Shown here piece after piece: positions 42,957 through 47,990 of a DNA stretch of 47,990 bases. The translations under genes were made by a program, and so were the position numbers. Origin of the DNA: CAKUIA01 sp044433115 (GTDB lineage: Bacteria > Verrucomicrobiota > Verrucomicrobiia > Opitutales > Intestinicryptomonadaceae); contig JAWXTY010000012.1 of NCBI GenBank assembly GCA_044433115.1, positions 1 through 47,990 of the forward strand. Direction: 5' to 3'. The notes under the pieces are model-generated. The model made no database searches. It was given only the letters and a program-made list of their open reading frames with translations, and was not told where the DNA came from. How positions within the stretch are numbered: position 1 is the first letter of the stretch; each line of letters begins with the position of its first letter.

Positions 42957-44333
42957 ATGTTTAAAAAAAATATATTGATACTTATTATCTGCGTTTTGCT
43001 GAGTGCTTTTGCTTATGCTTCAAAGCCAAATTTCGTTATATTTCTTGCAGACGATTGCACTTATAGAGAAATAGGGGCTTATGGGGGAGAAAATAAAGCA
43101 ACTCCTAATATAGATAATTTTGCAAAGGAAAGCTTACTCTTTGAAAGGGCTTATCAAGCAACTGCAATGTGCTCACCAACTCGACACAATTTATACACAG
43201 GGCTTTACCCAACTAAATCTGGGGCTTATCCCAACCACACTTTTGCAAACGACGACGTAAAAAGTATATGCCACTACCTCAAGCAAGCAGACTATAGTGT
43301 AGCTCTTTTAGGTAAATCTCACATAGCTCCAAGAAGCGTATTTCCCTTTAATTACTTGGGAGGAGGTAACCCCATTAAGCTCGAAAAGGCTAAGGACTAT
43401 ATGAATAAGCAGGTTGAAAAGAAGCAAAGCTTTTGCCTTGTTGTTGCCTCTAATCAACCTCATTATCCTTTTACATTGGGTAAGCCCCAAAACTTCCCTG
43501 AAAGCAATATCTCGCTATCTCCAAACTTGCTAGATACCCCTCAAACTCGCAAGATTTATTCGAAATATCTCGCTGAAATTGAATATATGGACAATCAGTT
43601 TGCGACTATTTTAAGCTATATAGACGAGCTAAATATCAAGGACAACACAGTAGTAGTCTATCTCAGCGAACAAGGTGGAAGCTTTCCTTTTGCTAAGTGG
43701 ACTTGCTATGACGATGGCGTAAAAAGTGCATATATAATTCGCTATCCCCAACTAATCAAAGCAGGAACAAGGTCGCAAGCTATAGTTGAATATGCAGACA
43801 TAGTCCCTACATTTATGGAATTGGCAGGTCTTGAAATACCTGAAATTTTAGATGGCAAAAGCATAGTTGAAAACCTTAAAGACCCAAGCAAAGAAGGCAA
43901 AAAATATACATTTTCTATGCAAACTACAAGGGGTATAAAATTAGGCAGCGATGCCTACCCTATTCGTTCTATAAGCAATGGCAAATATAGATATATACTC
44001 AATTTAATGCCAGATGAAAAATTTGTAAATGTACTTACAGAAGGCACTTCAAATGGCGACTATTGGGAGTCTTGGAAAGAGCTTGCAAAGACTGATACAA
44101 ATGCAAAAGAGCTTGTAGAGCTATATCAAAATCGCCCCCAAGAAGAACTTTACGACACAGAAAATGACATTTATTGTAGGAATAACCTAGCTGACAATAA
44201 GGAATTAGAACAAATTAAAGCAGAACTAAAAACAGAATTGCTCGCCCAAATGCAAAGAGTGAATGACTTTGGCATAGAAACTGAACTTAAGGCAAGTGAG
44301 CGAAAGGCTGGACAACTAAAAAAGAAAAAATAA
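42957..44333 (+). CDS. Exported sulfatase (S5), N-sulfoglucosamine sulfohydrolase-like
   Basis: 458 residues with a signal peptide (about 1-21). The calcium motif is LADDC, the formylglycine site Cys72 in CSPTR, and LLGKSHIAP holds the substrate His. Where most sulfatases have a DNG calcium motif, this one has LSEQGG, followed by FPFAKWTCYDDG, a pattern I associate with the heparan N-sulfatase-like subfamily. The length is shorter than S1-S4 and the C-terminal beta domain is absent. It ends in a lysine-rich tail. It is the first gene of a plus-strand operon, one base before S6. The substrate (N-sulfated or O-sulfated hexosamine) is inferred only from subfamily resemblance. Confidence 0.88.
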   Translation: MFKKNILILIICVLLSAFAYASKPNFVIFLADDCTYREIGAYGGENKATPNIDNFAKESLLFERAYQATAMCSPTRHNLYTGLYPTKSGAYPNHTFANDDVKSICHYLKQADYSVALLGKSHIAPRSVFPFNYLGGGNPIKLEKAKDYMNKQVEKKQSFCLVVASNQPHYPFTLGKPQNFPESNISLSPNLLDTPQTRKIYSKYLAEIEYMDNQFATILSYIDELNIKDNTVVVYLSEQGGSFPFAKWTCYDDGVKSAYIIRYPQLIKAGTRSQAIVEYADIVPTFMELAGLEIPEILDGKSIVENLKDPSKEGKKYTFSMQTTRGIKLGSDAYPIRSISNGKYRYILNLMPDEKFVNVLTEGTSNGDYWESWKELAKTDTNAKELVELYQNRPQEELYDTENDIYCRNNLADNKELEQIKAELKTELLAQMQRVNDFGIETELKASERKAGQLKKKK

Positions 44334-44334
44334 T

Positions 44335-46284
44335 ATGAAGAAATTAATAAGCCTAAGTGTAATTATATCTCTAAGTGCCTTATCCCTATTTGCAAGCGAT
44401 AGACCCTCCCAGCCTAATGTCATATTAATATTAGCAGACGACCTTGGTTATCAAGACCTAAACTGCTTCGACTTAGATGATGAAAAAATCTACGAAACTC
44501 CATTTCTCGATAGCCTAGCTAAAAAGGGGGTAATGTTCACTCAAGCTTATTCACCGGCTCCAACTTGTGCTCCAAGTCGAAGTGCGATTATGAGTGGTCT
44601 GCACCCTGCAAGGACTAATTTAGTTCACGTATCAGGAGGAGGAGTCCCTGTCCCTATATCTAAACGCAATTTAAATATATCACCTTATTATACAGGCAGG
44701 TCTAGCACTAGCGAAAATACCTTGGCAAAAACTCTTCGTAACAATGGCTATATCACAGGACACGTAGGCAAGTGGCATATGGGAGATCACGCTGAAATGC
44801 TTGCATTTAAATATGGCTTTGACTACACTTTTAACGACGTTGGTGTCACAAAGTCTATGGGCGATAGAAATGCAAACTTTGCCACAACTTCGCCAGACGA
44901 CCCATATCAACTAGACGAAAATGGCTATCCAAAAGACCAAACTAATCTAAACGCAATCGAGTTTTTAAATATAGCAACAAAATCAGACAAAGCCTTCTTT
45001 TTGTATTACGCAACTTTTCTCGTTCACGCACCTATACACTCAAGAAGCGAAGCTCTCTTAAAGAAATATTGCGATAAGCTAAATATGCCATACCCTCTAA
45101 AGCCTGAAGACCTATATGGCAAAGATACACGTGGACAAAAAAATCCATATTACTGTGCAATGATTGAAATGCTAGATTACTACTGTGCTAATCTATATAA
45201 ATACCTCCAAGAGACTGACGACCCAAGGTGGAAAGGTCATAAGCTACACGAGAATACTTATATAATATTCAGCTCCGACAATGGGGGTATGGAGGGGCTT
45301 TCTGCTGAGCGTTTCACAGACAATTTCCCTCTACAACGTGGCAAAATTTCTGCTATGGAAGGTGGAATTAGAGTGCCTCTATTTGTTGTAGGCAAAGACA
45401 TTCCTACTAACACAAAGAGCGATGTCCTCGTAAATGGCTTAGACCTCTACCCTACTATAATGAGCCTAACTAATTCTAAAATACCAGAAAATAAACGCTT
45501 CGATGGCATAGACCTAAGTAATTTATTAAGACAAAACCCTAGCGACGCTTCTTTAGTTAAAGACAAAGATGGCAAAATAAGAGACACTATGCTTTGGCAC
45601 TTCCCTATAGGCGTTGCCCAAGAAAGTGCAATCAGAATTGGCGACTATAAACTAGTTAAAAATTACTATCAAACACCTGAGCTAGAACTATTTAAGCTAT
45701 ACGACAGCGACAAAAAGGAAAATGCAGATATAGGTGAAGCCAAAAATCTAGCAGATGAAATGCCAGAAAAAACTAAGCAAATGCACGCAAAACTTATGCA
45801 AATGCTTGGCGATTTCGACGCAAAACTCCCTCACAAAAACCCTTATACTACAGAAAAAGTTGAGGGCAAAGACACTGTTATGTCTGTAGTCTCTCACGAA
45901 CTAAATGGCAACACTGCAGAATTTGTTGTAAAGGAAAATGGAGCAAAACTCGCAAGGGCTGATTTGTTGTATAAGCTCGATAATTGTGCATACGAAGAAA
46001 ATTGGAAGTGCATACATAATCTTGAGGTAAAAGATGGCAAGATTGCAATAGAGTTACCAGAGAACACAACTCATTACTTTTTAAATTTAGTAGATGAAAA
46101 TGACTTTTTAGTTACCTATCCTAGCTATTGGCAAGGCAAGGCAACTAAAGCTGGCGAAAAGGACTTTAACGAAACTGCCCTAAAAACCCCTAAGGCAAAG
46201 GAAATCACTAAACTTAAAAAGAGATTAACTCGCCCTAAAAACGCAATCACTATAGAAAATTACAAAGAATTCGAAAACAAATAA
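44335..46284 (+). CDS. Exported S1 sulfatase (S6), arylsulfatase A-like
   Basis: 649 residues with a signal peptide (about 1-20). The calcium motif is LADDLGYQDL, the formylglycine site Cys78 in CAPSR, and GHVGKWHMGDH, FLVHAPIH and FSSDNGGMEGLS follow; MEGGIRVPLFV is typical. From about residue 530 there is a beta-rich C-terminal region. The type differs from S1-S4 and from S5, which argues for an operon assembled from several sulfatase subfamilies to attack one complex substrate. It starts one base after S5 and ends five bases before S7. Confidence 0.91.
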   Translation: MKKLISLSVIISLSALSLFASDRPSQPNVILILADDLGYQDLNCFDLDDEKIYETPFLDSLAKKGVMFTQAYSPAPTCAPSRSAIMSGLHPARTNLVHVSGGGVPVPISKRNLNISPYYTGRSSTSENTLAKTLRNNGYITGHVGKWHMGDHAEMLAFKYGFDYTFNDVGVTKSMGDRNANFATTSPDDPYQLDENGYPKDQTNLNAIEFLNIATKSDKAFFLYYATFLVHAPIHSRSEALLKKYCDKLNMPYPLKPEDLYGKDTRGQKNPYYCAMIEMLDYYCANLYKYLQETDDPRWKGHKLHENTYIIFSSDNGGMEGLSAERFTDNFPLQRGKISAMEGGIRVPLFVVGKDIPTNTKSDVLVNGLDLYPTIMSLTNSKIPENKRFDGIDLSNLLRQNPSDASLVKDKDGKIRDTMLWHFPIGVAQESAIRIGDYKLVKNYYQTPELELFKLYDSDKKENADIGEAKNLADEMPEKTKQMHAKLMQMLGDFDAKLPHKNPYTTEKVEGKDTVMSVVSHELNGNTAEFVVKENGAKLARADLLYKLDNCAYEENWKCIHNLEVKDGKIAIELPENTTHYFLNLVDENDFLVTYPSYWQGKATKAGEKDFNETALKTPKAKEITKLKKRLTRPKNAITIENYKEFENK

Positions 46285-46289
46285 TATAT

Positions 46290-47918
46290 ATGAAGAAAAC
46301 ACTAACTATACTAAGTATCTGTCTTGCACTTACTAGCCTAATTGCAAAGGATAAAAGACCAAACATCATCTTCTTTTTGACAGATGACCAAACTAGAAAC
46401 TCTACTGGTATGTATGGCAACGAGCAAGTTAAGACTCCTAATATGGATAAACTTGCAAACGATGGCGTGATATTTGCAAATAGCTATGCGACTACTACTA
46501 TTTGTATGGCAAGCCGTGCGAGCATTATGACAGGTATGTATGAATACAAAACTGGTTGCAATTTCGACAAAGGTCCTTTACACAAGGAAAAGTTCGAGTT
46601 GTCTTACCCGGTACTTCTTAGAAAGGCTGGCTACTACACTGGCTTTGCTGGCAAATTTGGCTTCGCTGTAACAGATAGTAGCGTAACAGATAGCTCATAT
46701 CACTCTTGGGACGTTATGCCTATGGACTCTTTCGACTGGTGGGCTGGCACGCACGGGCAATCTAATTACGCAACAAAGACCAATCACGAAAACTTGGCAA
46801 AATACGCCGATGAGTACCCTCATTCATCAAGAGCCTACGGAGCTGCTTGCTCAGACTTCATCAAAGACGCAGTTAAAACTGGCAAAGAACCATTTTGCTT
46901 GTCTATGAGCTTTAAAGCTGCCCACACTCCAATAACGCCTGACCCATTTTTTAACAATGTTTATAAAGGCGTTGTCTGGAAAAAATCTCCTAATTATGGG
47001 GTAGAAAATGGCACACACCTAGTTATGCAATCAAGGCTTGGCAGACAATATACTCCTAGTATGAAAGCTGCAGGAAACCCTAATTTAACTAAGTACCATC
47101 AACTCATTCACGGAGCTGACTATGCTATAGGTATGATACTAAAAACCCTTGAAGAACAAGGAATTGCAGATAATACTATCATATTATTTACAAGCGATAA
47201 TGGCTATAGCTGTGGAGCTCACGGCTTTGGAGATAAAGTATTAGCATACGAAGAAGCTGCTAAAACGCCTCTAATTATCTACGACCCAAGAGCGAAAAAA
47301 GCCGACACTGTTTGGCGTAACGCAGTTGCTGCAAATATCGACATTGCCCCAACTATCTTGGAATATGCTGGCGTTGAAATACCAGAAAATATGGACGGCA
47401 AAAGCCTTGTTAAAGTTGTAAACGACCCTAAAGAAAGAGTTCGTAAGGCTCTCCCTCTATACCAAGCTTGGGGCTGTGTTACTACTATTTCGATGGCTGT
47501 AGTTACCGAAAATTACAAGTATATCTACTGGCCTTTCGCCGAAAATAATCTACCTGAAGGACACGAGCTTTTCCACTTAACTCAAGATAAATATGAAATG
47601 CAAAACGTCTATGATAACCCAGAGTATAAGCCTGCCCTAGACGAATTAAAAGAGTATCTTGCTATTGAATTAACAAAGTTTAAAGCAGAAAATGTTGGAC
47701 ACTCTTCTTATAAAGAATTAGCAACTTTATATGATCCAGAAGTTTCTTGGGACGAAAAGCGAAAGATTATACCAGACCTCTTCACAACTGGATACCACAG
47801 CTACCCTAACCTTATGAAAAGCAGAGGATACAAAGGCGATATTTATGATTATGAAGCTGTTATGGCTTTCTTAAACAAGCCAAAAACTAAAAAGACTTCT
47901 GCAAAAAAGAAGGAATAA
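46290..47918 (+). CDS. Exported S1 sulfatase (S7) with a CMASR active-site motif
   Basis: 542 residues with a signal peptide (about 1-19). The calcium motif is LTDDQTRNSTG and FTSDNGY is present. The formylglycine site is Cys72 in CMASR, where Ala replaces the usual Pro of C-x-P-x-R. The protein ends in a Lys/Thr-rich tail after the catalytic domain. By family it is an exported sulfatase, substrate unknown. It is last in the S5-S6-S7 operon. Five bases after its stop is the stop of a convergent gene. Confidence 0.88.
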   Translation: MKKTLTILSICLALTSLIAKDKRPNIIFFLTDDQTRNSTGMYGNEQVKTPNMDKLANDGVIFANSYATTTICMASRASIMTGMYEYKTGCNFDKGPLHKEKFELSYPVLLRKAGYYTGFAGKFGFAVTDSSVTDSSYHSWDVMPMDSFDWWAGTHGQSNYATKTNHENLAKYADEYPHSSRAYGAACSDFIKDAVKTGKEPFCLSMSFKAAHTPITPDPFFNNVYKGVVWKKSPNYGVENGTHLVMQSRLGRQYTPSMKAAGNPNLTKYHQLIHGADYAIGMILKTLEEQGIADNTIILFTSDNGYSCGAHGFGDKVLAYEEAAKTPLIIYDPRAKKADTVWRNAVAANIDIAPTILEYAGVEIPENMDGKSLVKVVNDPKERVRKALPLYQAWGCVTTISMAVVTENYKYIYWPFAENNLPEGHELFHLTQDKYEMQNVYDNPEYKPALDELKEYLAIELTKFKAENVGHSSYKELATLYDPEVSWDEKRKIIPDLFTTGYHSYPNLMKSRGYKGDIYDYEAVMAFLNKPKTKKTSAKKKE

Positions 47919-47923
47919 ATCTC

Positions 47924-47990
47924 TTAGTCTCTAACGCTACTTGCAACTAAGCCCTTTACAATAGGGTAAACTAAGAAGTTCAATAACAAT
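47924..47990 (-). CDS. C-terminal end of a probable membrane protein, partial
   Basis: A minus-strand frame enters from the right edge and stops at 47924. Its last 21 residues are LLLNFLVYPIVKGLVASSVRD, a hydrophobic segment with a short polar end, as at the C-terminus of a transporter. Codon use is like the neighbours. Too little is visible to name it. It is convergent with S7. Confidence 0.45.
   Translation of the reverse strand, partial: LLLNFLVYPIVKGLVASSVRD

Noticed and set aside
1..47990. tRNA, rRNA, riboswitch, transposase or phage genes
   Set aside because: I saw no sequence I could support as any of these; absence by eye is not proof for small RNAs.

Overview
The window looks like a chromosomal segment of an A+T-rich, diderm, polysaccharide-degrading bacterium, probably a gut-associated member of the Verrucomicrobiota/Lentisphaerota (PVC) group. 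The reasons are an autotransporter with a C-terminal beta-barrel ending in Phe, seven exported S1-type sulfatases, a secreted GH2 beta-galactosidase, an SGLT-like sodium symporter, an AGX-like sugar-nucleotide pyrophosphorylase and a ClpX-like ATPase without the usual zinc domain. Shine-Dalgarno-like sites are present before some genes and absent before many others. The phylum is an inference: there is no rRNA gene, and I see no tRNA, CRISPR array, transposase or phage gene.

Left end (1-14.1 kb). A 5'-truncated autotransporter ends in a strong terminator at 3253-3286. A minus-strand sulfatase region follows. In transcription order it is a nitroreductase, a Tat-exported PhoD-like phosphatase, sulfatase S4, sulfatase S3, a 452-bp repeat-filled gap, sulfatase S2 (broken by a one-base frameshift), sulfatase S1 and a KDPG/KDPGal aldolase. 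S1 to S4 look like paralogues made by tandem duplication.

Centre (14.3-28.4 kb). A minus-strand housekeeping series (substrate-binding lipoprotein, comEC, tilS, ftsH, purB, tgt) is followed by a small unknown membrane protein and a hup-hisS pair. A plus-strand set then carries a ClpX-like ATPase, ubiE/menG and an RluA-type pseudouridine synthase. The Tgt has lost the three zinc-binding cysteines of its family.

Galactose region (28.4-39.2 kb). A secreted beta-galactosidase is divergent from a symporter-galK pair. These converge on galM, an AGX-like UDP-sugar pyrophosphorylase and galE, with an AraC-type regulator upstream. There is no galT, so galactose-1-phosphate may be uridylated by the pyrophosphorylase. 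With the sulfatases this suggests sequential desulfation, beta-galactoside cleavage, sodium-coupled import and conversion to UDP-glucose, fitting growth on sulfated, galactose-containing glycans such as mucin or galactans.

Right end (39.5-48 kb). typA and a Sel1-repeat protein each end inside a foldback (palindromic) sequence. A plus-strand run of three further sulfatases (S5-S7) from different subfamilies follows, and the last 67 bases hold the C-terminus of a minus-strand gene.

The least explained structure is a family of 176-192 bp intergenic foldbacks (14161-14336, 41607-41798, plus a half copy at 23059-23100). Their stems show compensatory differences between copies. A different foldback at 39550-39672 overlaps the typA stop codon. 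These look like structured 3'-end elements.
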